NCBI GenBank assembly: GCA_023389895.1
Contig: JAEWDX010000420.1
Location: forward strand, 1 to 7,819
Length of the DNA stretch: 7,819 nt
Reading direction: 5' to 3'
Source of the DNA: Bacillota bacterium
GTDB taxonomy: Bacteria > Bacillota > Bacilli > Bacillales > Cytobacillaceae
A program made the position numbers and the translations under genes. The notes under the pieces were generated by a model that worked only from the letters and a program-made list of their open reading frames with translations, made no database searches and was not told the origin of the DNA. Below are positions 1-5,887 of the stretch, one piece after another; within the stretch, counting starts at the first letter, position 1; the number at the start of each line of letters is the position of its first letter.

Positions 1-89
1 ACGTGACGAAAAACAACATCTGTCACATCTTCCATTGGTGCAAGTACAAAAAATGGTCGTGGTAAATCACGCCAAAAATTATCTATCAT
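1..89 (-). CDS. dus: tRNA-dihydrouridine synthase, 5' part (runs off the left edge)
   Basis: The first 29 codons of a minus-strand gene are visible. Residues 4-12 read NFWRDLPRP, followed by [17 protein letters not shown]. This is the N-terminal strand and FMN-phosphate loop region of dihydrouridine synthases, where the family consensus is close to APMAGVTDxxFR; the variant with MEDVTD is familiar from Bacillota Dus proteins. The family uses FMN and NADPH to reduce uridine to dihydrouridine in tRNA D-loops, in the cytoplasm. The ATG at 89 is preceded by an AGAGGA element about 11 bases upstream. A GTG at 110 is in frame, and the frame stays open back to a stop near 185, so a slightly longer N-terminus is possible. 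Family assignment is firm from the motif; which Dus paralogue cannot be told from 29 residues. Confidence 0.85.
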   Translation of the reverse strand, partial: MIDNFWRDLPRPFFVLAPMEDVTDVVFRH

Positions 90-173
90 TTCAAACTCAA
101 ATCCTCTCACTATGGATACAACTTCAAACTCTCGGTCAAAAAATATAAAGCCAAATGTTCCACTTCTTTTACA

Positions 174-203
174 CTTATATCATGCTTAATAACTTATTAT
201 CAA
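174..203 (-). promoter_or_regulatory. Probable sigma-A promoter of the dihydrouridine synthase gene
   Basis: On the minus strand TTGATA (198-203) and TATAAG (174-179) are separated by 18 bases. Transcription would start near 167, giving an untranslated leader of about 78 bases before the ATG at 89. This is prediction from consensus only. Confidence 0.4.
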
Positions 204-293
204 ACACAAGTACATTTGGACATTTATAATTTGTGAAAATCAGCAATGTTTATTTTAACGAAAATCGGTCCTGAATGGTATTTTTATAAACAA

Positions 294-334
294 AAAAGCA
301 GATGGTATAGATTTTCTCTATATCAACTGCTTTT
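294..334 (-). terminator. Long stem-loop terminator
   Basis: Arms 294-311 and 317-334 pair over 18 positions with one mismatch and one G-U pair around a five-base loop. Read on the minus strand the stem is followed by a T-run ending in TTTTTTG, the classic intrinsic terminator layout. On the plus strand the T-run is only four long, so the minus strand is the better direction. It lies just after the stop codon of the short coding tail at 338-391, which suggests it once ended that gene. Confidence 0.7.
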
Positions 335-337
335 CTA

Positions 338-391
338 TTATACCAACTCCAGCCACGCGACCGCTTCACAATAGACTGGCACTGTTCGACA
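338..391 (-). pseudogene. Possible 3' tail of a lost gene
   Basis: Seventeen codons on the minus strand read CRTVPVYCEAVAWLELV and end in TAA at 338-340. Four bases later the terminator at 294-334 begins. The frame is closed upstream by another stop at 392-394, so if this was a gene only its end survives. I do not recognise the family. Support comes from the protein-like composition and the stop-terminator spacing; chance is a real alternative. Confidence 0.25.
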
Positions 392-454
392 TTAGTAGAT
401 GGGTGGGAAAAATGTGTCAGTCCCCTGTCATTCTTATTATCTTTGGGCTAACGT

Positions 455-1309
455 CTAAATACGCATTAATGCGCCATTAGGCTTTGATAACTCTTGATCT
501 GTTATCTGATTCATTTTACAAAAATGTTCAAAAAATTGTTGTGCCAGCTCTCGTTCCTTTGGGTCACTTTTCAACGAAACTATATCAAGCAAAATTTGAG
601 CCATCCATGAATTATCAAAATAACGGTATTTACCTGTATTCCATGTCATTTTGTGGGGGAATTTCCCATTTACATAATATTCCCAGAAAAGCATCTGATC
701 CGATTCCTGTTCTGTAAGTTGGAGTCTAAATTTTGAATGAGCAGGAATATATCCATCTTCACAAAGCTTACCGATAAAATCTTCATTCACCATATAGACA
801 CCTAAAATACGTCTGTCTTTTTCAGGCATGCTGGAATCTATTGCTGTTAACAGGACAGCGCTATTTTGGTGCAAGCGGATGGGTTTGTTTGGCTTCCCCT
901 TGTTATTACCACTTTTTATTGCGCCTGAAAAAACCTTCCACTCTGAAAAAGAACTATTCTGTTCTTCTGTGTCACACCAAAAAACCATTTGTGATTCGGG
1001 ATGAAGTTTATGATTTTTCATAAGTTTTTCATGTTCCAAGCGAAGTTCCTGGTTTTTTTGTTGTAGTCTTTTTTCCTCTTCCTTCTTCCATTCTTCCTCT
1101 TTTCGTTCCATTTCCTTTTTTTGTATAATTTTTTCAAGTAAATTAGCATCACTTTTATCATGTAGTTTTAGGTGCTTTCCAAATACATCGGGGAAAACAA
1201 ACTTTTTATTTTCCGATGCGAAATGGATTTCAATACTAGAATCATTATGTTTAACTATACTACCCATGCCAAAACGCTTGTGTGTAACTTTCTTATTGAT
1301 TAGATTCAT
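455..1309 (-). CDS. Hypothetical protein with SH3/Tudor-like N-terminus and coiled coil
   Basis: This is an intact 284-residue cytoplasmic protein with no signal peptide or membrane segment. Residues 8-19 (VTHKRFGMGSIV) match the short 'H-x-x-FG-x-G-x-V' beta motif found in SH3/Tudor-like modules, for example at the C-terminus of UvrD/PcrA helicases. Residues 56-100 are almost all Glu, Lys, Arg, Gln and Leu and should form a coiled coil. Residues 105-284 form a separate globular part rich in Trp, Phe and Tyr, with no motif that I can assign. The ATG at 1309 is fixed by AAGGAGG at 1319-1325, nine bases upstream. No terminator is evident after the stop. Similar proteins are, as far as I recall, known in Clostridia only as uncharacterised. 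Role unknown; a nucleic-acid or polymerase-associated adaptor is one guess from the N-terminal motif alone. Confidence 0.85.
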   Translation of the reverse strand: MNLINKKVTHKRFGMGSIVKHNDSSIEIHFASENKKFVFPDVFGKHLKLHDKSDANLLEKIIQKKEMERKEEEWKKEEEKRLQQKNQELRLEHEKLMKNHKLHPESQMVFWCDTEEQNSSFSEWKVFSGAIKSGNNKGKPNKPIRLHQNSAVLLTAIDSSMPEKDRRILGVYMVNEDFIGKLCEDGYIPAHSKFRLQLTEQESDQMLFWEYYVNGKFPHKMTWNTGKYRYFDNSWMAQILLDIVSLKSDPKERELAQQFFEHFCKMNQITDQELSKPNGALMRI

Positions 1310-1313
1310 TATT

Positions 1314-1373
1314 CTAGTCCTCCTTGTAGAATAAAAACTCGGTTACTATTAGATAGTAAATTGATAATTTCAT
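1314..1373 (-). CDS. Possible 19-codon leader ORF before the 284-residue protein gene
   Basis: The ORF runs ATG (1371-1373) to TAG (1314-1316) and encodes MKLSIYYLIVTEFLFYKED. An AAAGGAAG element lies about 10 bases before the ATG. Its last codons overlap the AAGGAGG ribosome binding site of the downstream gene at 1319-1325, so translation of one could affect the other. There is no homology evidence. It could equally be a chance ORF. Confidence 0.25.
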   Translation of the reverse strand: MKLSIYYLIVTEFLFYKED

Positions 1374-1429
1374 TCAACTAACTTCCTTTAAAGCTCACAA
1401 AACTGTTTGAATTTTTCTTCGGTTTAAAA

Positions 1430-1454
1430 ATGGATATTAAAAAAACGTATCCAT
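1430..1454 (-). repeat. Inverted repeat in the 5' leader of the 284-residue protein gene
   Basis: ATGGATA (1430-1436) and TATCCAT (1448-1454) are perfect inverted repeats around 11 bases. If transcription starts upstream near 1511, this forms a hairpin in a leader of about 200 bases. No T-run suited to termination follows it in the minus direction, and no known riboswitch class is recognised. Confidence 0.35.
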
Positions 1455-1517
1455 AATTCTATCTGCAAAAAAATACAGCGGAATTCAGAATACGATTGAA
1501 AAAACAATTGTAAAACT

Positions 1518-1546
1518 ATTATAACATTTTTTTGAAAATATTAAAA
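1518..1546 (-). promoter_or_regulatory. Candidate extended -10 promoter for the 284-residue protein gene
   Basis: On the minus strand TGTTATAAT provides a perfect TATAAT (1518-1523) with the TGn extension. The -35 at the 17-base spacing is only TTTTAA (1541-1546). Transcription from here would give a leader of about 200 bases carrying the inverted repeat and the small ORF. Confidence 0.35.
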
Positions 1547-1554
1547 ATTTCTTA

Positions 1555-1584
1555 TTGACAATATATTTTATTGTAAGGTAAAAT
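1555..1584 (+). promoter_or_regulatory. Sigma-A promoter with a palindromic operator-like spacer
   Basis: TTGACA (1555-1560) is a perfect -35 and TAAAAT (1579-1584) a good -10, with an 18-base spacer. The palindrome ACAATA-TATTT-TATTGT (1558-1574) overlaps the -35 and most of the spacer, the usual place for a repressor site. It now points into a recombinase fragment with no intact gene behind it, so it is either a relic or belongs to a lost gene. Confidence 0.5.
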
Positions 1585-1622
1585 GAAGTTTTATTCTCTG
1601 TACTTCCTTGAAATAACTATGA

Positions 1623-1968
1623 AATGAAGGCCTCCCAAAAGTCACGAAACTTCTGGAAAGCCCCCATAAATAACCACTTGATTACCGGTGATAAGTGTAA
1701 TGATTCCACGATTAAACTAATCTTAACTAACCCTCATTACATTGGAGACTTAGTTAAGGGGGGAGGCGTACTACTACAGTAAGTGTTACAAGTAAAAAGC
1801 GTAAAAAGCAAAAGAAGAAGATATGAACATTATTAGTAATACACACGAAGCTATTATCTCAAGGGATATGTTAAAGTTGTACAAAATCAAAGGAAACAAA
1901 GAAAAATGTTCATTACAGCCCCAAAGTTATATTTATTTACAAACATACTCTACTGTAAAATAAATTAA
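1623..1968 (+). pseudogene. Large serine recombinase fragment, frameshifted
   Basis: Stepping between frames recovers the hallmark sequence of a large serine recombinase (resolvase/TndX type). The pieces are NEGLPKV (1623 on), then ITGDKCNDSTIKLILTN and PHYIGDLVKG (1681 on), then RTTTVSVTSKKRKK (1767 on), then NTHEAIISRDM (about 1838 on), and finally FITAPKLYLFTNILYCK (1909 on). These correspond to the end of the 'Recombinase' domain and the first cysteine of the zinc beta-ribbon. The reading frame changes four times and stop codons intervene, so it cannot be translated as one protein. The catalytic serine domain and the C-terminus are absent. Such enzymes move integrative elements, so this marks an old mobile-element insertion. 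Homology is recognised by memory of family motifs, and the 5' limit is fuzzy. Confidence 0.8.
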
Positions 1969-2010
1969 ATAACTTTATTGTCTCTCATTTATTTGTGGCA
2001 GCTAATCGGT

Positions 2011-2139
2011 TTACCATTCAAAAAACGCAAGAACAGTCCCCATGTTTCCATCTTTAAGTAACTCATCAAATTCCTTCAAACTCCATTGGTTTGATATATT
2101 AAGAAGACTTTTCGCATTTTGATATTTGCTAATTTGCAA
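2011..2139 (-). CDS. Small hypothetical ORF at the end of the operon
   Basis: A 42-codon ORF starting at TTG 2137-2139 has AGGGAG six bases upstream (2146-2151) and ends at 2011. The peptide starts MQISKYQNAK and ends with NMGTVLAFFEW. The same frame is open further upstream to 2205, overlapping the preceding membrane protein gene, but the ATGs there (2166, 2205) lack a ribosome binding site. It starts 16 bases after the upstream stop, which fits co-transcription. I do not recognise it; it may be the remnant of a longer gene or may not be expressed. Confidence 0.35.
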   Translation of the reverse strand: MQISKYQNAKSLLNISNQWSLKEFDELLKDGNMGTVLAFFEW

Positions 2140-2155
2140 TTTAATCTCCCTAGAG

Positions 2156-2863
2156 CTAAAGTGCATTCCACAGTAACATAAAAATAAATATACAGCCCCA
2201 CGCATTGCCCGTAAATTCCTTAACCATCAGCATTCCATATATAATGACAATAACAGTTAACATTTCAATAATGCTTTCCGCCGTAACACCTATTGCGCCG
2301 TGGATGAGTATACACATGATAGCGCAAATGATGGCTCCCCAGTTAAGCCATTTGTTTTTGCTTGGATACCGCTTGTTAATTTTATCGCTGATTATAACGT
2401 AATTAAAGCCCTCAAAAAATCCCCAAGCGACAGCGGTTATTAGCAGTCCAATAATATTTGACGGAAATCCACTTGTAAGTACATCCCTCGTTGTCCAAAC
2501 CATTTGAAACGGTAAATAGCCAGTTACTTGACTTGTAGCGAACATGAAGATTATATAAGGAACGAAACATAGTGAGCATAATACAATCGAGGGAATTGCA
2601 CCTTTTACTCTCAAACCATATGAAAGAAAGCTTTCTTTTCTTACGATTGACACAATCGTAATGCCCAAACCCGCAAGGCCGAATTGAAACGCTGCCCCCA
2701 AAAGTACACGAAGCAGGATATTTTGCTCACTGTCTCGCGTGATCGTGTTAATTTGGCTCTGAAAGACAACATATATTCCCATTACCACAAGGCTTGTGAT
2801 TACAATAATCCATAAATCTATATCCAACCGTTTCTGTTCAGGTGTTAATTCCTTTTTCGCCAT
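2156..2863 (-). CDS. CPBP-like polytopic membrane protein with degenerate active site
   Basis: A 235-residue protein with about seven hydrophobic helices: near residues 17-35, 52-73, 89-109, 137-158, 174-193, 198-215 and 221-235. The arrangement of a conserved Glu in FFEGFNYV (149-156), a His in ILIHGAIG (185-192) and a terminal helix ending LLWNAL resembles the CPBP (CAAX protease and bacteriocin-processing) fold. The usual EExxxR motif is not intact (FE, and no Arg) and the final HxxxN lacks its His, so proteolytic activity is doubtful. The start is set at 2863 because AGGAGG (2869-2874) is five bases upstream; an in-frame ATG at 2878 overlaps that site and is rejected. The gene lies 31 bases after the truncated membrane protein gene. 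It could be an immunity-type or chaperone-like membrane protein. Membrane location is secure; the family call is moderate. Confidence 0.75.
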   Translation of the reverse strand: MAKKELTPEQKRLDIDLWIIVITSLVVMGIYVVFQSQINTITRDSEQNILLRVLLGAAFQFGLAGLGITIVSIVRKESFLSYGLRVKGAIPSIVLCSLCFVPYIIFMFATSQVTGYLPFQMVWTTRDVLTSGFPSNIIGLLITAVAWGFFEGFNYVIISDKINKRYPSKNKWLNWGAIICAIMCILIHGAIGVTAESIIEMLTVIVIIYGMLMVKEFTGNAWGCIFIFMLLWNAL

Positions 2864-2885
2864 GGTATCCTCCTGCATAAATTAC

Positions 2886-2919
2886 ATAAATTCGTTACGT
2901 TAAGAGCATACACTTAATC
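2886..2919. repeat. Operon intergenic repeat, copy A
   Basis: This 34-base element matches copy B at 3837-3870 in 28 of 34 positions, sharing CTCGTTACGTT-like and GCATAC cores. Its right end (ATACACTTAATCG, 2908-2920) is identical over 13 bases to copy C. It covers the last codons of the truncated CPBP-like ORF and the gap before the next gene. Confidence 0.6.
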
Positions 2920-3153
2920 GCCCGTATCCATTTCATGCTGTCGAAGCTCCGTTTCATATTTTTAAATGTTTTGAAATCTCTGCCGATTAGACAAACGAGC
3001 AAAAGGCCAATCGTCGGCGACATTTGAGCAGCGACCGTAACGATAACGCCATGATCGGGGTTTGACGCATCATCCAGTGCGGAACTTACCCCTCCGATGA
3101 TCACGGTTATGATTACTGTCAATATGTAGAAAATATATTTCATGCTTTTTCAT
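2895..3153 (-). pseudogene. Truncated CPBP-like membrane protein
   Basis: An ORF of 82 codons (ATG 3143 to stop 2895) encodes two membrane helices, near residues 2-24 and 34-54. The MSPTIGLLLV stretch is typical of the second helix of CPBP-type proteins. Full members have 200 or more residues with catalytic Glu and His motifs, none of which is present here. The expected start is probably the ATG at 3153: it overlaps the GyrI-like stop as ATGA and has GAGGAG eight bases upstream. That frame is off by one base from the membrane-protein frame and soon stops. The ATG at 3143 has no well-placed binding site. The last ten residues are encoded by repeat copy A, so the 3' end looks like a deletion joint. 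A short two-helix protein made from 3143 cannot be excluded. Confidence 0.55.
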
Positions 3154-3812
3154 TTCTTATGCTCCTCGTTGATTGGGTCTATCGGTTGGCGGATAACTGT
3201 TTTAAGTTTTTCGGGAGCGGTTTTACGCGGGTCGCCTAAATATATCTCATGGTGTTTTCTGTTCTCAGAAATATCGTTTTTATATCCCGACTCCACAATA
3301 AACCTCTCTAAAACGCCGATTGTCGCCGGTTCGTCGTCGTAACTGCCTATGTGCATGATCTGTGCGCACAATCCCTCTGTATATGAAACAAGACGTGCAA
3401 GCGTCAAATCAAGTTCGGGTTTCTTTTTATTCAGAACTTGCTTTGCTGACTCAAACACTTCCTGTGTCACAAACTCCGGCTGCCTTATCATCGAAGTCCA
3501 GCATAGCTTATCTTTATCGGTGATATTCGTACCGTCAAAATACCCGTCCTCGCCCCACCACAATCCCTCAAGTGGAGGAACGACATATTCAAAATACCCC
3601 TTTGGCTGTGTTCCGCTCATCTTGCTCATTTTTATGGAGTATGAAAGACCGTAGAGTATTTCCAAAGCGTTCTTGTAAGCACCGCTGGTATTGGGGTTCC
3701 CTTTGCCGTCTACCATAATAAAAACCATATCAGGAACGTCAATCACGTTTGGTTTTGCCTTTGGTAAATACAAATCCTTATATTCCTTCTTGAAATCGAA
3801 TGCCCCTGCCAT
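3150..3812 (-). CDS. GyrI-like small-molecule-binding domain protein
   Basis: An intact 220-residue soluble protein. The N-terminus (FDFKKEYKDLY, residues 5-15, then VIDVPDMVFIMVDGKGNPN at about 23-41) and the central LEGLWWGEDG (81-90) are typical of stand-alone GyrI-like proteins in Bacillota. In that fold two SHS2 modules form a cleft that binds amphipathic or drug-like ligands; some members are hydrolases or effector domains of regulators. Here there is no DNA-binding domain, so it may sequester or sense a ligand. The ATG at 3812 has GGAGG (3823-3827) ten bases upstream. The stop codon overlaps an ATG (ATGA at 3150-3153), indicating translational coupling to the downstream membrane protein gene. 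The ligand cannot be deduced. Confidence 0.85.
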   Translation of the reverse strand: MAGAFDFKKEYKDLYLPKAKPNVIDVPDMVFIMVDGKGNPNTSGAYKNALEILYGLSYSIKMSKMSGTQPKGYFEYVVPPLEGLWWGEDGYFDGTNITDKDKLCWTSMIRQPEFVTQEVFESAKQVLNKKKPELDLTLARLVSYTEGLCAQIMHIGSYDDEPATIGVLERFIVESGYKNDISENRKHHEIYLGDPRKTAPEKLKTVIRQPIDPINEEHKK

Positions 3813-3836
3813 ATAATAATTTCCTCCGTTAAAAGA

Positions 3837-3870
3837 ATAAACTCGTTACGTTTAATGCATACGCTTTATC
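3837..3870. repeat. Operon intergenic repeat, copy B
   Basis: This 34-base element lies between the frameshifted membrane protein gene and the GyrI-like gene, just upstream of the latter's GGAGG site. It differs from copy A (2886-2919) at six positions and keeps the same orientation, so the two are direct repeats about 950 bases apart. Confidence 0.6.
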
Positions 3871-3910
3871 AGTACTGCGCCTTTGCATCTGGCTCTTTGT
3901 TAATCCATAT

Positions 3911-4222
3911 TTACAGCTTGCTCATAATTTGTGGTCTGCTTATCTTATCCGAAACACTTTTTACGCATATTGCGTTGCCAAGCAGAAGAACAGCAAAGTA
4001 TACGCTCGACCATAAAAGTTTATTTTGCGTCAGATACACGATCATTAACGGCGGAATAATGAATATGAAACTAATCAAAGCTGAAGTGCTTCGACGTTAT
4101 AGAGCCCCATTAGCGCGGAATTGTCGCCCACGCCGTGAAAAAGAACAAGCGCACATACCAAGTAATTGATCTTATGTATCAAGGACACGCTTCCTTGCGG
4201 TTTCTTTTTTATAAACTTTCAT
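3911..4222 (-). pseudogene. Frameshifted small membrane protein
   Basis: Three in-order pieces on the minus strand look like one membrane protein of about 100 residues. The first runs from ATG 4222 (GAGGG at 4231-4235, eight bases upstream) and gives basic MKVYKKETARKRV. The second, in another frame from about 4182, reads LIHKINYLVCALVLFHGVGD and then NSALMGLYNVEAL. The third, back in the first frame, reads SFIFIIPPLMIVYL, continues through a second hydrophobic helix WSSVYFAVLLLGNAIC, and ends at TAA 3911-3913. The outer pieces share a frame, so two compensating single-base shifts would explain it. TTG 4182 with AAGGAAG seven bases upstream is an alternative start for the middle piece. The positive N-terminus followed by hydrophobic segments fits an inner-membrane protein. 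I do not recognise the family. The gene sits between the hydrolase and the GyrI-like gene and was probably part of the operon. Confidence 0.6.
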
Positions 4223-4283
4223 CCTTACAGCCCTCTTTCTGATTCTCGTCGACAATCCTTTCCAAACAAGAGTTCCAGACAAC

Positions 4284-4306
4284 CTTAATGGGTATACACT
4301 TAATCG
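4284..4306. repeat. Operon intergenic repeat, copy C (partial)
   Basis: Located just after the hydrolase gene. ATACACTTAATCG (4294-4306) is identical to the right end of copy A, and the preceding bases (CTTAATGGGT) are a looser match to the CGTTAAGAGC part. Only this half is convincing. Confidence 0.45.
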
Positions 4307-4321
4307 TCTATATGGCGTTCA

Positions 4322-5389
4322 TTATTGCATTTTGTTTATCACATCTATAAACACTTTGGAGTTGAACCGATGTATATTGTGATTGCTTTTCAATTCAATC
4401 AATTCGCAATCGCCGATCAGTTCGACTGCCCGCCTTGCCTGTTCGTTTGAAGAAGCAGCCATTAGTATGTCATCGTCTGTATAAGCCTCCTCAGCGTGTA
4501 TAAAGATCGTTGGAACAGAAATGTCCCTCATCAAATTTTCATGCTCTAAACCGTTATGCCAAGAGAAATCATAGAAACGCTCACCAAACCGCAAATCATA
4601 TTGTTTTGTATACAAAAACATAAAGTTTATCGACTCCGGCATAAAGAAATACTGAACCGGCTTCTCCGGATTCTTTTCGTGGTATCTTTGGGCATAGTTA
4701 GCAAGCCCGTTCATAGAGGAAGACATATAAAGACGACCCCATAAGCAATTACGCATATAATAGGCTTCCCAACACTCGGTTTGTTCAGAGTGGATATATT
4801 CGTACATAGGCTTATAGGTATCATGATAAGCAAAACTGTTTTCAAAATTCCCCTTCTCTGTTGAGAACACAGGCGGGTCTTCCAACACGGCACCCACTAC
4901 AAAATCGCCGCCATTCGCCGCTACATATGCTGCCAGAAGCCCTCCCGATGAATGCCCCGAAACTATTGTTTCCTTTCCGATGACATTATTGATAAACCAA
5001 ATAAGGTCATCGCCATTTGCGTCAAGGTAGTATTTTTCCTCGTTATGCGATGAGCCGCTATGACCATAGCAATCCACTGCGAATACTTGCCAGTTCTTGC
5101 TCAACTCCGGCAGAACCGCTGTGTAATCTTGCCATGCACCGGTTTGCCCGTGTATTAGCAGGAGGGCCTTACCTTTATCGGGGCCTTCCGCATAGTTAAT
5201 TACCGATCCATCATCAAGTGTAACCTGCTTCTCTTCAAATCCCGCTTTAAGGGTTTTTGCGTAATCCGCCTGCCAATAATGCGTACAACGGTAAACATAA
5301 ATTCCAGCGGCAAGAATAATCAGCGCTAAAATACTTAACAGCACGATAACCCACCTTTTTCGTTTTTTTTGCGTATTGTCAGTTTTCAT
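4322..5389 (-). CDS. Membrane-anchored alpha/beta hydrolase
   Basis: A 355-residue serine hydrolase. A basic N-terminus (KKRKR, residues 8-12) and one hydrophobic helix (13-33) make a signal anchor that should place the catalytic domain outside the membrane. The alpha/beta hydrolase core starts near residue 55. LLLIHGQTG (77-84) is the oxyanion-hole HG motif, GHSSGG (145-150) the nucleophile elbow with Ser147, and His337 in SNHNIH (335-340) the likely catalytic His. The acid is probably one of the Asp residues at 305-307. Residues 180-280 form a lid, long and aromatic. The substrate is unknown; an ester or peptide is possible. AGAGGAAG (5397-5404) is seven bases before ATG 5389 and four before ATG 5392; an upstream in-frame ATG at 5416 has no such site. 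The gene overlaps the regulator gene by 11 bases, so the two are translationally coupled. Confidence 0.87.
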   Translation of the reverse strand: MKTDNTQKKRKRWVIVLLSILALIILAAGIYVYRCTHYWQADYAKTLKAGFEEKQVTLDDGSVINYAEGPDKGKALLLIHGQTGAWQDYTAVLPELSKNWQVFAVDCYGHSGSSHNEEKYYLDANGDDLIWFINNVIGKETIVSGHSSGGLLAAYVAANGGDFVVGAVLEDPPVFSTEKGNFENSFAYHDTYKPMYEYIHSEQTECWEAYYMRNCLWGRLYMSSSMNGLANYAQRYHEKNPEKPVQYFFMPESINFMFLYTKQYDLRFGERFYDFSWHNGLEHENLMRDISVPTIFIHAEEAYTDDDILMAASSNEQARRAVELIGDCELIELKSNHNIHRFNSKVFIDVINKMQ

Positions 5390-5864
5390 CATCTGTCTTC
5401 CTCTCACTAAATGCAATACCTAAAACAGCCTGGTTGGCCATTTGCATAATAACATCACTTGGCACAAGCGCAATCCCGGCTGACCCCGGATTTGAGTCCC
5501 CTAATACAACTAACGTATCCCCATGTTTAAATCCAAACATATCCCTTGCTTTTTTAGGAATTACAATCTGACCTCTTTCGCCAATTTGTACTGTGCCAAA
5601 AATATGTTTTCCTTTGGGCGGCACAAAAACGCCTTCTTTCTTCTGGTCAAAATGTATTAAATCGTCCAGCGACACTTCATAGAAGGTAGCTAGCGCATCA
5701 CAATTTTTGATGTCAGGCATGGATTCACCTGCTTCCCATTTTGCTACAGCTTGCCTTGTAACGCCGATTGCCTCTGCAACCTTCTCTTGAGATAAACGCT
5801 TTTGTTTGCGTAAGCTGGTGAGATTGTAAGCAAGATTTCTTTCGGCTTCGTTCACATTATTCAT
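5379..5864 (-). CDS. XRE-HTH and AbrB/MazE-domain transcriptional regulator
   Basis: A 161-residue regulator with two DNA-binding modules. Residues 11-69 form an XRE-type helix-turn-helix, with LSQEKVAEAIGVTRQAVAKWEAG spread over about 24-46. Residues 89-123 form a SpoVT/AbrB-like swapped-hairpin domain (VQIGERGQIVIPKKARDMFGF, about 92-112). A linker (76-88) joins them. Such fusions occur in Bacillota. As first gene of the cluster, overlapping the hydrolase gene, it probably controls its own operon. The start at 5864 is preferred because AAAAGG lies ten bases upstream; ATG 5873, with the same AGG only one base away, is the alternative and adds three residues. Domain assignment is from clear motifs; the target operator and inducer are inferred only. 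Confidence 0.9.
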   Translation of the reverse strand: MNNVNEAERNLAYNLTSLRKQKRLSQEKVAEAIGVTRQAVAKWEAGESMPDIKNCDALATFYEVSLDDLIHFDQKKEGVFVPPKGKHIFGTVQIGERGQIVIPKKARDMFGFKHGDTLVVLGDSNPGSAGIALVPSDVIMQMANQAVLGIAFSERKTDDEN

Positions 5865-5887
5865 ATTTTTCATACCTTTTTACTAAT

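Noticed and set aside
484..1023. Plus-strand ORFs of 77 and 60 codons (484-717 and 841-1023)
   Set aside because: They lie antisense to the intact 284-residue protein gene, which has a strong binding site; these have none and show no family motifs.
1380..1520. Known riboswitch or T-box in the leader of the 284-residue protein gene
   Set aside because: No conserved riboswitch core or T-box sequence is present; only a simple inverted repeat and a small ORF can be supported.
1583..1627. 14-codon ORF starting MKFYSLYF behind the orphan promoter
   Set aside because: Its ATG overlaps the predicted -10 and the stretch is better explained as the eroded upstream part of the recombinase fragment.
3142..3654. 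Plus-strand ORFs of 66 and 101 codons
   Set aside because: They are antisense to the well-supported GyrI-like gene and have no ribosome binding site.
2886..3870. Integron attC sites as explanation of the intergenic repeats
   Set aside because: The RYYYAAC/GTTRRRY core pairs are not present and the elements do not form long imperfect hairpins; no integrase is visible.
3855..4169. Plus-strand ORF of 104 codons
   Set aside because: It is antisense to the frameshifted membrane protein; the minus-strand reading gives coherent hydrophobic helices and binding sites, the plus strand does not.
4556..5199. Short ORFs within the hydrolase gene on both strands
   Set aside because: All are shadows in other frames of an intact gene with catalytic motifs.
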